Notes: a model not told the origin generated them from the letters alone. A DNA stretch of 64,000 bases from Microtetraspora niveoalba (GCF_001570405.1 NZ_BBYM01000008.1:124001-188000); one strand, 5' to 3'. Positions 29,282 to 38,415 are shown, counted from the stretch's first letter. Translations and numbers: made by a program.

Positions 29282-29422
29282 GTGAGTGGCGGCCAGGACC
29301 CCGGGTTCCGTGCGGAGAACGTGGGGGACGGGCGGCGCTCTCGGGGGCCACTGGCCGGGGTGGGGGAACGGCTCGCTGAGGAGGCGGCCGCGAGGGGTGC
29401 GGGTCCGTACGGGGCCGGGGGA

Positions 29423-30211
29423 TCAGTGCTCGGGGTGGAGGGAGGCGCCGATGTACATGGCCGTGAGCAGGGTGAACAGGAACGCCTGCAGGAACTGGAT
29501 GAAGATCTCGAACGCCGTCATCGCGACCGCGACGGCCACGCTCAGGACTCCCACGGGCGCTCCCGCCAGGGACGGATGCTCGTACAGGAGCCAGAATCCG
29601 GCGGCGCTGAAGAACGCCAGCAGCAGGTGCCCGGCGAACATGTTGGCGAACAGCCGTACGGCGTGCGTGAACGGCGCGGTGACGAACGTGTAGAGCAGTT
29701 CGAGCGGCGCGTACAGCAGCAGGGCCAGCGGCTTGGGCAGGCCCGGCGGGAACATCAGGTTCCGGAAATAGCCCACCAGGCCCTGGTGCCTGATCCCCAG
29801 ATAGATCTTGGTGGCGTACGCGACGAACGCGAACACGATCGGGAACGCGATGTGGGAGTTGACCGGGAACTGGAGCCCCGGGACCACCCCGATGAAGTTC
29901 CAGAGCAGGATCAGGCAGAACAGGCTGAGCAGCAGCGGCATCCAGCGGTCGGCGTCCTTGCCGAGGAACGGCCGGGCCACCTGGTCGCGGACGAAGAGGT
30001 AGACGAGCTCGCCCGCGTTCTGGATCCTCCCGGGGACGAGGGTCGGCCTGGCGAAGGCGGCCCACGCGAGCGCGCACACCACGAGCGCCCCGGCGACGGC
30101 CAGCACGACCGGTTTGGTCAGCCAGAACGGCGCGCTCTCCCACAGCGGCGGGAAGTCGAACAGCCCCACGCCCGGGGCCCGGAACACGTCATCTGCCAGG
30201 TGAATCGCCAC
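29423..30211 (-). CDS. atpB: ATP synthase F0 subunit a (solitary copy)
   Basis: Membrane subunit forming the proton half-channels of F0, 262 aa with five or six transmembrane helices. The essential stator Arg is Arg186 in RLFANMFAGH. NAGELVYLFVRDQ and a complete C-terminal helix pair are present, so the protein looks functional. None of the other atp genes is nearby. Instead the gene is divergent from a TetR regulator with operator-like repeats in the gap. It may be a second, conditionally expressed subunit a. Confidence 0.92.
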   Translation of the reverse strand: MAIHLADDVFRAPGVGLFDFPPLWESAPFWLTKPVVLAVAGALVVCALAWAAFARPTLVPGRIQNAGELVYLFVRDQVARPFLGKDADRWMPLLLSLFCLILLWNFIGVVPGLQFPVNSHIAFPIVFAFVAYATKIYLGIRHQGLVGYFRNLMFPPGLPKPLALLLYAPLELLYTFVTAPFTHAVRLFANMFAGHLLLAFFSAAGFWLLYEHPSLAGAPVGVLSVAVAVAMTAFEIFIQFLQAFLFTLLTAMYIGASLHPEH

Positions 30212-30239
30212 CGGCGCTCCTCGCGGTCCAGAAAACTGG

Positions 30240-30290
30240 GTACGGCGTACTCACTTGCTTTTCGACCATACTCAACCAGGTACGGCGTAC
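30240..30290. promoter_or_regulatory. Two identical operator-like elements between atpB and tetR
   Basis: GTACGGCGTAC occurs at 30240-30250 and 30280-30290, exactly 40 bp apart, that is about four helical turns. Each is a near-palindrome of the size expected for a TetR-type half or whole site. The second ends 3 bp before the tetR ATG. Confidence 0.65.
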
Positions 30291-30293
30291 GCA

Positions 30294-31028
30294 ATGGGGC
30301 GGTGGAAAGTGCCGGAGAACCTGTGGATGCGTCCGGAGCGGTCGGCCCGGGGGCCGCAGCCGAGCTTCAGCCGGGCCGCGCTCACCGAGGCGGCGGTACG
30401 CGTCGCGGACGCCGAGGGGCTGGAGGCCATCTCGATGCGGCGGCTCGCGGCCGAGATCGGTGCGGGGACCATGTCGCTCTACCGCTACGTCTCCGGCAAG
30501 GACGACGTGATCGAGCTGATGGTCGACTCCGTCGTCGCGCAGTACCTCCCGGAGGACGCCGTCATCAGCGGTGACTGGAAGGCCGATCTCGGCGCGCTCG
30601 CCCGGCGGGCCCGGCGGACCATGCTGCGACATCCCTGGCTGGCGCCGTTGGCGGCGAACCGCCAGGGCGCGAGCCCCAACCGACTGCGGCTCCTGGAGGC
30701 GTCCCTCCGCATGGTGGACGGCCTGGGCCTCGGCGTCGACGAGATGTTGACGCTCATCGGGGCGGTCTTCGCGTACGTCAACGGGTTCGTGCAGAGCGAG
30801 CTGGCCGAGGCCGAGGCGCTGCGCCGCACCGGCCTCGACCTGAAGGAGTGGACGGCCCTCCAGGCGCCGTTCATGATGGCCGTCATCGCGAGCGGCGACC
30901 ATCCCATGATCGCCAGGATGGCGACCGAGGGCGGCCGCGCGTACGCCGACATCGAGGAGCGGTTCGAGTACGGGCTTGAGCGCGTGCTGGACGGCATCGA
31001 GGCGAGGCTGCCGGAATCCGACGGCTGA
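30294..31028 (+). CDS. TetR-family regulator with TetR_C-type domain
   Basis: 244 aa from the ATG at 30294, just after the second GTACGGCGTAC element. The helix-turn-helix is in ISMRRLAAEIGAGTMSLYRY, and the C-terminal ligand domain is of the tetracycline-repressor class. It probably represses itself, the divergent atpB and perhaps the MFS exporter gene that follows 188 bp downstream on the same strand. The ligand is unknown. Confidence 0.9.
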   Translation: MGRWKVPENLWMRPERSARGPQPSFSRAALTEAAVRVADAEGLEAISMRRLAAEIGAGTMSLYRYVSGKDDVIELMVDSVVAQYLPEDAVISGDWKADLGALARRARRTMLRHPWLAPLAANRQGASPNRLRLLEASLRMVDGLGLGVDEMLTLIGAVFAYVNGFVQSELAEAEALRRTGLDLKEWTALQAPFMMAVIASGDHPMIARMATEGGRAYADIEERFEYGLERVLDGIEARLPESDG

Positions 31029-31216
31029 GCGGCCGCTCCGCCCTGTGGAAGACGAGCGGCGGCTCCTTGTCGGCGGGGTCCGGACGCGACCGGGCGCGGA
31101 CGGACATGATCAAGGAGCTGACGGCCGGACCGCGCCGCCGTTAGCGTGGTGCGGCGATCATCCGGTCGACACGGCCGGATGACCATCGGCCGAGACGTAA
31201 TCGGAGGCGCCGTCCC

Positions 31217-32431
31217 GTGCGGAGGAACCGCGGGTTCACGATCTTCCTGGTCGCTCAGACGCTGTCCGTGGCCGGTGACACGTTCACGATGATCGCGATC
31301 CCGCTGCTCGCGCTCAAGGCGACGGGTTCCGTACTGCAGATGGGCCTGCTGACCGGCCTGTCCGGGACGGCGTCGATCATCACGGGGCTCTTCGCCGGGG
31401 TCGTCGCCGACCGCCTGAACCGCCGGGCGGTGCTGATCACCTGCGATGTCGCGCGGGCCCTCCTGTACGCGCTCATCCCGATCGTGTGGCTCTTCGGCCC
31501 GCAGGTGTGGCTGCTGTACGTCATCGTGCCCATCGGCGCGTGCTTCGCCATGACGTTCCAGGTCACCTACGTGACCGTGGTGCCCGCACTCGTGGAGCCG
31601 GACCGGATCACCGAGGCCAACGGCCGCCTCTCCGCGTCGTACTCCATCGCCGGAGTGCTGGGGCTGGCGCTGGCCGGCGCGGTGGCGGGGGCCTTCGGTC
31701 CTTCCGTCGCGATCGCCGTCGACGCGGCGAGCTTCGCCGCCTCCGCGCTCGGTCTGTGCTTCGTGCGGCCGGGGACCCGGAGCGCCACGGCGCCCGGCCC
31801 GGCGGCGGCGCCCCTGCGCGGGTTCCTGGACGGCGCCGGGTTCCTGTGGCGGCACCCGGTGTTGCGCTCGCTGACCGTGCTGCTGTCCGTCTTCGGCTTC
31901 GTCATGCTCGGCCTGACGGATGTCACCATCTACCACCTCAAACGCGACCTCGGCCAGACGGACGCCGCCGTGGGGACGGTCCTCGCGACCTCCTCCGTGG
32001 GCACCGTCGCCGCGTCCGCGCTGGTCGCCCGCGTACGCAGGAGATTCGGCTTCGGTCCCTGCTGGATCGCCGCGCACGCGCTCGCCGGGATCGCCGTGGT
32101 CTGGCTGGCCGTGGCGGGTCACGTCGCCCCCGTCGTCGCGTTGCTGACGGCGGTCACGTTCGCCACGGCCCTGGCGGGGATCTGCTCCATGTCGCTGCGC
32201 CAGGAGGTCACCCCCGACCACCTGCTCGGACGGGTCACGTCCGCGTTCTGGACCATCCACTCGGCCCTCGGGCCGATCGGCGCGGCCGTGCTCACCGCAG
32301 CCGCCGGCCGTTACGGCGCCGCCGCGGTGTACGTGGCCGCGGGGACGGCCTGCCTGCTGGTCGCCGTCGCCGCCGTGTTCACGCCCGTACGGCAGCCGCG
32401 CCCGGAGCGCCGGCTGGCCGAGACGGCGTGA
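31217..32431 (+). CDS. MFS exporter
   Basis: 404 aa, twelve predicted transmembrane helices, GTG start with GGAGG upstream. AGVVADRLNRRAVLI is the cytoplasmic loop 2-3 motif of the MFS, and the protein resembles the MFS_3/enterobactin-exporter-like group. Location after a TetR gene suggests drug or metabolite efflux under its control. Substrate unknown. Confidence 0.9.
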   Translation: MRRNRGFTIFLVAQTLSVAGDTFTMIAIPLLALKATGSVLQMGLLTGLSGTASIITGLFAGVVADRLNRRAVLITCDVARALLYALIPIVWLFGPQVWLLYVIVPIGACFAMTFQVTYVTVVPALVEPDRITEANGRLSASYSIAGVLGLALAGAVAGAFGPSVAIAVDAASFAASALGLCFVRPGTRSATAPGPAAAPLRGFLDGAGFLWRHPVLRSLTVLLSVFGFVMLGLTDVTIYHLKRDLGQTDAAVGTVLATSSVGTVAASALVARVRRRFGFGPCWIAAHALAGIAVVWLAVAGHVAPVVALLTAVTFATALAGICSMSLRQEVTPDHLLGRVTSAFWTIHSALGPIGAAVLTAAAGRYGAAAVYVAAGTACLLVAVAAVFTPVRQPRPERRLAETA

Positions 32432-32446
32432 GCGCGGCCGGGCGGG

Positions 32447-33961
32447 TCACTTCTTGCAGATGTTCTCGGTGGCCGTCTTCGCCGACGGCGTGGGCGTGGG
32501 TGTCGCGTCCGCGGTGGGCTCGGCGGCGGGCACGGTGACCTTCACCTTCTTGACCGTGTTGTGGGTCTGGCCCACGACGACCTCGATGCCCTGGACGTCC
32601 GCCTCGCGCAGCTCGGCGCCGGGGATCGCGGCGGCGACGGTGCGGGCCGAGTCCTCACGGCCCTTGGCGTACCGGACCACGGTGGTGGTGAAGTCGCGGT
32701 TGGCGGTGTCGCCCGGCGCGGCGGGCACCATGAACCCGGCCCCGACCAGCGCGGCCTTGGTCCTGGCGCCGAGCCCGGTGATCAGCGTGCCGTTCAGCAC
32801 GCGGACGGCGATGCGCTCCGGCGGGATGGTGAGCGACGGGGACGCGGACGGCGACGGCTTGGCCGAGGGCGACGCCTTGGCCGAGGGCGACGCGGCGGCG
32901 GTCGGGCCGGCGAGCGGCTGGTCGGAGTCGATCCGCTGGAACAGCTCCCGCGCGGCCTTCTTGTCCCACAGGACGGCGGACTCCTTGGTCGGCGTCATGA
33001 AGTCGACGTCGGACAGGGGGACGGTCACGAAGGTCACGTCGTCGGTGGAGACGTCCTTGAGCTGACCGGCGAGGCCGACCACGTCCTTCTTCAGGGCGTC
33101 GTCCACGGTCAGCGTCTTGAGCGTCGAGTTGACCAGACCGGTGAGCCTGGCCGGGTTGGTCAGCGTGCCCCCGCTCATGGCCTTCTGGATGAGCGCCGAG
33201 ATCACCTGCTGCTGGCGGTCGATCCGGTCGAGGTCGGAACGCGCCGTCGCCCGGGTGCGCGCGTACGCGAGCGCGTTCGCGCCGTTGAGCTCGTACGTCC
33301 CGGGCTGGAGATTCAGTTTGGTCTTCGGGTCGTTGATCGCGACCGGGGTGCAGACGGTGACGCCGCCGAGGGACTCCACCACGTCGATGAAGCCCAGGAT
33401 GTTGACCTCGACATAGTGGTTGATCTTGAGGCCGGTCGCCTGCTGGACGGTGCGGACCGCGAGCTTCGCCCCGCCGTACTGGTACGCGGAGTTGATCTTG
33501 TGGGTGCCGTAGCCGGGGACCTCGGTCCAGCTGTCTCGGGGGAGGCTGACGACCGTGATCTTCCGATGGTCCTCCGACAGGTGGATGACCATCATCGTGT
33601 CGGTGCGCTGGCCCTCCTCGCGGCCCAGGTGGAGCTCGTTCTGCTGCCGCCGGCTGAGGTCGTCCCGCTTGTCCAGGCCGACCAGGAGGATGTTCATCGC
33701 GCCCTGCGGCGCCGACGCCTCGGTGCCCGCGTCCACCGACCTGATCTGGCTGGCCGCGTAATTGGGGATCGCCCACAACGCCCCGGAGCCGAGCAGCACC
33801 GCCGTCGAGAGCGAGCCGGAGATGATCAGCGACCGGAGACCGGCGCGCCCGCGCCTGGCCCGCCTGGCCGCGAGCCTGACCCCGCCGTTGCCGTCGCCCC
33901 CCACGCGAACGCCGGAGTCCTCCTCACGAGCGCCGGAGTCCTCCTCGTGGTCGCCACGCAT
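32447..33961 (-). CDS. LytR-CpsA-Psr family wall-polymer ligase with LytR_C domain
   Basis: 504 aa. A short cytoplasmic tail and one transmembrane helix (about 42-68) precede the extracytoplasmic LCP domain. That domain has the phosphoprenyl-binding arginines in QRTDTMMVIHL and SLPRDS, and the KINSAYQYGG loop. A Ser/Pro linker and a LytR_C domain (IAVRVLNGTLI onward) follow. LCP enzymes attach lipid-linked glycopolymers to peptidoglycan. It is divergent from a GT2 gene across 58 bp and opens the surface-polymer cluster. Start supported by GAAAGGTGA. Confidence 0.94.
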   Translation of the reverse strand: MRGDHEEDSGAREEDSGVRVGGDGNGGVRLAARRARRGRAGLRSLIISGSLSTAVLLGSGALWAIPNYAASQIRSVDAGTEASAPQGAMNILLVGLDKRDDLSRRQQNELHLGREEGQRTDTMMVIHLSEDHRKITVVSLPRDSWTEVPGYGTHKINSAYQYGGAKLAVRTVQQATGLKINHYVEVNILGFIDVVESLGGVTVCTPVAINDPKTKLNLQPGTYELNGANALAYARTRATARSDLDRIDRQQQVISALIQKAMSGGTLTNPARLTGLVNSTLKTLTVDDALKKDVVGLAGQLKDVSTDDVTFVTVPLSDVDFMTPTKESAVLWDKKAARELFQRIDSDQPLAGPTAAASPSAKASPSAKPSPSASPSLTIPPERIAVRVLNGTLITGLGARTKAALVGAGFMVPAAPGDTANRDFTTTVVRYAKGREDSARTVAAAIPGAELREADVQGIEVVVGQTHNTVKKVKVTVPAAEPTADATPTPTPSAKTATENICKK

Positions 33962-34019
33962 CCGCGGTCACCTTTCGGTTGCCGTCTCCGCCCCCACGTA
34001 CAGTAGCGTGAGCCAGGCC

Positions 34020-35084
34020 ATGAAGCCCTTCCCCGACTCGCCACAAATGAGCCAGTCGCCCTCGCGCGTCTGGCCGCCGATTTCGGTCATCATGCCGGTG
34101 CTCAACGAGGAGCGGCACCTGGCTGAAGCCGTACGGCAGGTCCTCGCCCAACAGTACGAGGGCCCGATCGAGGTCGTCCTCAGCGTCGGCCCGTCCCACG
34201 ACCGCACGCAGGAGGTCGCGGACGCGATCGCCGCGGCCGACCCGCGCGTCGTCGTCGTGCCGAACCCCACCGGCCGCACGCCCAACGCGCTCAACGCGGC
34301 CATCGCCGCGTCCCGCAATCCGATCGTCGCCAGGGTGGACGGGCACGCCATGCTCCCGCCCGACTACCTGGCCACCGCCGTCGAGACCCTGGAACAGACC
34401 GGCGCGGACAACGTCGGCGGCATCATGGCCGCCGAGGGCGTCACCCCGTTCGAGGAGGCCGTCGCGTGCGCGATGACCTCCAAGATCGGCGTCGGCAACG
34501 CCCGGTTCCACACCGGCGGCCAGGCCGGCCCCGCCGACACCGTCTATCTCGGCGTCTTCCGGAGGGAGGCGCTGGAGCGGGTCGGCGGCTACGACGAGCA
34601 CTTCCAGCGCGCCCAGGACTGGGAGATGAACCACCGCATCCGGGAGACCGGCGGCCTGGTCTACTTCCAGCCCCGGATGCGGGTGTCCTACCGCCCCCGG
34701 CCGAACGCCCGCGCCCTGGCCAAGCAGTACTTCCACTACGGCCGCTGGCGGCGGGTGGTCTCCCGGACCCACCAGGGGACCATCAACCTGCGCTACCTCG
34801 CGCCGCCCGCGGCGGTGCTCGCCATGGTGCTCGGCATCGTGGTGTCGCCGTTCTTCTGGCCCGGCCTGCTCGTCCCCGGGGCGTACCTCGCGGCGATCCT
34901 GGCCGGGTCCGTGCTCACCGGGCGCGGGCTGTCGGCCGCCGCGCTCGCCCGGCTGCCGCTGGTCTACGCCACGATGCACGTCTCGTGGGGCACGGGCTTC
35001 CTGACCAGCCCGCCACGGCTCAGCAAGCCGCGCCCCGCGCCGCAGGGAACGGGCACCCCCGTTCGGAACCCCTACGGCGAATAG
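34020..35084 (+). CDS. GT2 glycosyltransferase, ExoA-like
   Basis: 354 aa with a GT-A fold: ISVIMPVLNEERHL at the N-terminus, the metal-binding VARVDGHAM, and the acceptor-site RAQDWEMNHRIRETG. C-terminal hydrophobic segments (about 260-320) anchor it to the membrane, as in ExoA-type enzymes of exopolysaccharide synthesis. A second ATG lies at 34047. It converges on the TagF-like gene with only 3 bp between stops. Confidence 0.9.
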   Translation: MKPFPDSPQMSQSPSRVWPPISVIMPVLNEERHLAEAVRQVLAQQYEGPIEVVLSVGPSHDRTQEVADAIAAADPRVVVVPNPTGRTPNALNAAIAASRNPIVARVDGHAMLPPDYLATAVETLEQTGADNVGGIMAAEGVTPFEEAVACAMTSKIGVGNARFHTGGQAGPADTVYLGVFRREALERVGGYDEHFQRAQDWEMNHRIRETGGLVYFQPRMRVSYRPRPNARALAKQYFHYGRWRRVVSRTHQGTINLRYLAPPAAVLAMVLGIVVSPFFWPGLLVPGAYLAAILAGSVLTGRGLSAAALARLPLVYATMHVSWGTGFLTSPPRLSKPRPAPQGTGTPVRNPYGE

Positions 35085-35087
35085 TCC

Positions 35088-36863
35088 CTAGGCGACCTCG
35101 TCGCCGGCCGTCGCGAGGCTGCGGCCCGCCGCGGCCGCCGCCTCGCCGCCGCCCGCCCTCGCGCGGGCGGCGGTCACGGCCTCGTCGAACCGGGTGAGCG
35201 CGTCCGGGTGGTCCGGCCCGAGCAGGTGGCCCCTCAGCTCGCGCCGGGCCTCCGCCAGGACGTCCTCCTCCGGACGGATCCGCGACACCACGCCGGGCAG
35301 CTCCGCCCGGTCCGGCCCGATCAGGTAGGCCGCGGCCGCCGTCGGATACCGCTCCCGGAACTCCCGCTCGGGCAGCCCGGCGACGTTCGTGACCGCGTAC
35401 GGCTTGCCGCTCGCCAGGAAGTCGGCGATCACGCTGGAGATGTCGCTGATCAGCAGGTCGGCTCGGTTGAAGCACTCGTACAGGTGCGGTTCGTCGCCGG
35501 TCACCGCCAGGTGCGGCACGGCTCCGTCACCGGCGTCGCGCAGCGTCCGCATGATCGCGGCGTGCGCCCGGCGCGCGGCTGCGGAGCGGTGGCCGGTGAG
35601 CGGGTGCGGCTTGTAGATCACCCGCACGCCGAGGGCGAGCAGCTCGCGCACCAGCGCCGGCCCCATCGTGATCACCGAGGTGTGGAACAGGTCGTCCGTC
35701 CATCCCTCCCATGTGGGGGCGTACAGGACGCTCGGGTACGGCAGGCCGGGGCCGGTCCGCCGCACGCCGGCGAGCTGGGGGCGGCCGACCTCCACGATCG
35801 CCTCGTCGCGCACGCCGACCCCGGCGCGGCGGTAGCGGTCCCGCCCGGCGGGACCGGCGACCCACACCTCGTCGTACACCTTGGTGAAGGGGTTGAACGA
35901 CGCCTCCTTGTCGCTGTCGCCGTGCCCGATGAAGACGCTGACGACGCCCGGCGTCCGCAACATGTGGATGTTGTTGCCGACGTTGGAGGCGAACAGGGCG
36001 ACCCGCGCGGTGTCCAGGCCGCGGAAGTTCATCATGTCGACCGCGGAGGGGATGCACAACACGGGGAGCGTCGTCTCGCCCAGCGCCCCGAGCAGCTCCC
36101 GCTCCCGCAGCACCACCAGCGCCCGCGCGCTGATGCGCTCCAGCGGGCCCAGCCACATCGTGGCCTGGTAGGCCGAGTCGGCCGGGCCGGAGAAGTACAG
36201 CAGCACCTCGGGCCGGTACGCGCGGACCCGCTCGTCCACGGCCGCGATGACGCCGCGCCGGTCGGCCAGCGGCGCGGCCCGCCGGACGTGGACGGACAGG
36301 GCCAGCACGGCTGCGGCCTCCAGTGCGAGCGCGGCCCCCGCCCCGGCCGCGCCCAGCCAGTCGTTCCCGGTCAGCGCGCCGAACGCGGCCGTCGCCACCG
36401 GCAGCGCGTCCAGGTACAGCAGACGCGCGCCGCGCCAGTTGACCAGCGTCTCAGGCGGCGCGGGCGGGAAGGCGACGTCGACGTTCCTGGTGTCCACCGG
36501 CTTCAGGTTGTGGCACCGGTTCAGGTACGTGGCCAGCCCGCTGTGCGCCGCCCGCGTCCAGTGGAACAGGAACAGCCCGCCCGCGAGGAGCGCGAACCAC
36601 GTGGAGTCCGCGCCCGCCGTCCTGGCGAGCAGCAGCACGGCCGCCATCTCGCGCATCAGGAAGCGCAGCGTGGCCGGGAGCTGGAGCCGGCCGAGCCGTT
36701 CCGCGGCGCGGGCCGGCAGCGCCGCCTCCGCCCCGTACGACAGCGGCGCCAGCACCGCGAAGACCCACGGAAGCGGGTACAGCGCGGCCGCCGTGAGCGC
36801 CGGATAGAACGCCAGCACCACCCCGCCGAGCAGCGCGTTTCTCCCCGTGAACGATGCCCCCAT
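35088..36863 (-). CDS. CDP-glycerol glycerophosphotransferase-like (TagB/TagF family) polymerase
   Basis: 591 aa. The N-terminal third is hydrophobic with several transmembrane helices. The C-terminal GT-B-like domain has FIGHGDSDKEASFNPF (family HG motif), YAPTWEGW, IYKPHPLTGHR and DLLISDISSVIADFL (Ser-Asp donor site). Such enzymes transfer polyol phosphate from CDP-alditols in teichoic acid synthesis. It lies in an operon with the CDP-alditol synthase upstream. A GTG at 36881 directly after that gene's stop is an alternative start. Glycerol versus ribitol specificity cannot be read by eye. Confidence 0.88.
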   Translation of the reverse strand: MGASFTGRNALLGGVVLAFYPALTAAALYPLPWVFAVLAPLSYGAEAALPARAAERLGRLQLPATLRFLMREMAAVLLLARTAGADSTWFALLAGGLFLFHWTRAAHSGLATYLNRCHNLKPVDTRNVDVAFPPAPPETLVNWRGARLLYLDALPVATAAFGALTGNDWLGAAGAGAALALEAAAVLALSVHVRRAAPLADRRGVIAAVDERVRAYRPEVLLYFSGPADSAYQATMWLGPLERISARALVVLRERELLGALGETTLPVLCIPSAVDMMNFRGLDTARVALFASNVGNNIHMLRTPGVVSVFIGHGDSDKEASFNPFTKVYDEVWVAGPAGRDRYRRAGVGVRDEAIVEVGRPQLAGVRRTGPGLPYPSVLYAPTWEGWTDDLFHTSVITMGPALVRELLALGVRVIYKPHPLTGHRSAAARRAHAAIMRTLRDAGDGAVPHLAVTGDEPHLYECFNRADLLISDISSVIADFLASGKPYAVTNVAGLPEREFRERYPTAAAAYLIGPDRAELPGVVSRIRPEEDVLAEARRELRGHLLGPDHPDALTRFDEAVTAARARAGGGEAAAAAGRSLATAGDEVA

Positions 36864-36881
36864 GCACCGCTGCCTACCCAC

Positions 36882-38288
36882 TCACCTCGTCAGACGCACG
36901 TCGATGACGTGTCCCGTGAGTCGGGAGATGAGCACGTCCAGGCTGGTGCGGGCGACCGCGGCCGACGAGAGCAACGTTCCGGCCGGTTCGTCGCCGAAGG
37001 CCCGCAACCGCATCGGCGTGGCGGTGCGCTCGGGATTGACGCAGTTGACCCGCACGCCCTGGTCGGCCCACTCGTCCGCGAGTGCCTGGGTGAGGTTGAC
37101 GACCGCGGCCTTGGTCGAGGAGTAGAGGCTGTAGTCGGCCCGCCCCCGCGTGTACGACGAGGAGGTGTAGAGCAGGAGCTGGCCGCGCGTCTCCGCCAGG
37201 TACTTGAACGAGGCGCGGGCGATGTTGACCGGGCCGAGGTAGTTGACGCCGACCGTCTCCTCGATGGTGGAGTGGTCGGCCTCGCCCAGCTTGCCCATGT
37301 GCAGGACGGCCGCCGTGTTGACCACGTAGTCGATGCGGCCCGTTTCGGCGTACACGCCGGCGAGCGCGTCCTCGACGGCCGCGGAGTCCTGGACGCGCAC
37401 GCCGTTGACGGTGCGGGAGAAGGAGTGGACGGTCGCGCCGTAGCCGCGGGCGAGCCGCACGATGTCGGCGCCGATGCCGTAGCTGCCGCCGAAGACGACC
37501 AGGCACCTGCCGCGCAGCGCCTCGTGGTAGCCCTCCTCGGACGGCGCGGGGGCGGTGCTCTCGGCGAGCTGGAACAGCTTGTCGGCGATGAACACGTCGA
37601 CCGGGTGGGTGACCTTCATGTTGTGCTCGCTGCCCGGCACGAGGTAGATCGGCACGTCGGGGAGGTAGCGCAGCACGACGCCGCAGTCGTCGGTCGCGGG
37701 CAGCTTGTCGAAGTCGGGGTCGGCGAAGGCCCGCTCGTACGCGGCGCGGATGACCGACAGCCGGAAGCACTGAGGGGTCTGGCCGCGCCGCAGCCGCGAA
37801 CGGTCGGGGATGTCGCGGATGATCTCGCCGCGCGGCCCGGGGACGGCCACGACGACGGTGTCGGACGAGGGGATGGCCACGTCCACCGCCTCGTAGCGGG
37901 CGAGCGCGGCCACGCAGTCGCTGATGATGCGCGGCTCGACGAGCGGGCGGACCGCGTCGTGCAGCAGCACGTCGCACTCCTCGTCGCCGAGCGCCTGGAG
38001 CGCGCGCCACGTGGTCTCGGTGCGGCTCGCGCCCCCTTCGAGGATCTTGGTGACCTTGCCGTAGCCGTTCCGCTCGACCAGGGAGGCGACCTCGTCCGTG
38101 AAACCGGGGGTCATCAGCACGACGACCTCGTCGATCTCCGGATGGCCGTCGAACACGGAGAGCGTGTGCTCCAGGATCGTCCTGCCGGCGACCTTGATGA
38201 GTTGCTTGGGGGTGTTCAGCCCCACCCGCTGGCCGACCCCGCCGGCCAGCACGACCCCAACCGTACGCAGACGCGATTTCGCGATCAT
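36882..38288 (-). CDS. Bifunctional cytidylyltransferase/short-chain dehydrogenase (CDP-ribitol synthase type)
   Basis: 468 aa from the ATG at 38288 behind GGGGAGG. The N-terminal IspD/TarI-like domain (1 to about 230) has LAGGVGQRVGLNTPKQL and the HDAVRPLV active-site loop. The C-terminal SDR domain has GGSYGIG for NADP and the catalytic YSSTK. In the fused Bcs1-type enzymes the SDR part reduces ribulose-5-phosphate and the other part makes CDP-ribitol. The downstream TagF-like gene is the natural consumer. Product assignment is inference from fusion and neighbour. Confidence 0.9.
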   Translation of the reverse strand: MIAKSRLRTVGVVLAGGVGQRVGLNTPKQLIKVAGRTILEHTLSVFDGHPEIDEVVVLMTPGFTDEVASLVERNGYGKVTKILEGGASRTETTWRALQALGDEECDVLLHDAVRPLVEPRIISDCVAALARYEAVDVAIPSSDTVVVAVPGPRGEIIRDIPDRSRLRRGQTPQCFRLSVIRAAYERAFADPDFDKLPATDDCGVVLRYLPDVPIYLVPGSEHNMKVTHPVDVFIADKLFQLAESTAPAPSEEGYHEALRGRCLVVFGGSYGIGADIVRLARGYGATVHSFSRTVNGVRVQDSAAVEDALAGVYAETGRIDYVVNTAAVLHMGKLGEADHSTIEETVGVNYLGPVNIARASFKYLAETRGQLLLYTSSSYTRGRADYSLYSSTKAAVVNLTQALADEWADQGVRVNCVNPERTATPMRLRAFGDEPAGTLLSSAAVARTSLDVLISRLTGHVIDVRLTR

Positions 38289-38356
38289 GATGCCTCCCCG
38301 CACTGACCATACCCGCAGGCCGTTCGCGAACCGCTGCCGAATGGCATTGCCACCCC

Positions 38357-38399
38357 GTGATCACTCGGTTACGTTGCGGTGTGGACCCGAAGTGATCAC
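38357..38399. promoter_or_regulatory. Paired GTGATCAC palindromes in a divergent promoter region
   Basis: GTGATCAC occurs at 38357-38364 and 38392-38399, 35 bp apart, in the 127-bp gap between the divergent CDP-alditol and CDP-alcohol operons. Spacing of the pair suggests cooperative binding of one regulator, unidentified. Confidence 0.45.
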
Positions 38400-38415
38400 A
38401 GCGGAGTGGGAGACG

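Noticed and set aside
35208-38306. 1032-codon open frame on the + strand across the TagF-like and CDP-alditol genes
   Set aside because: Antisense shadow. Both minus-strand genes have clear domains and ribosome sites.
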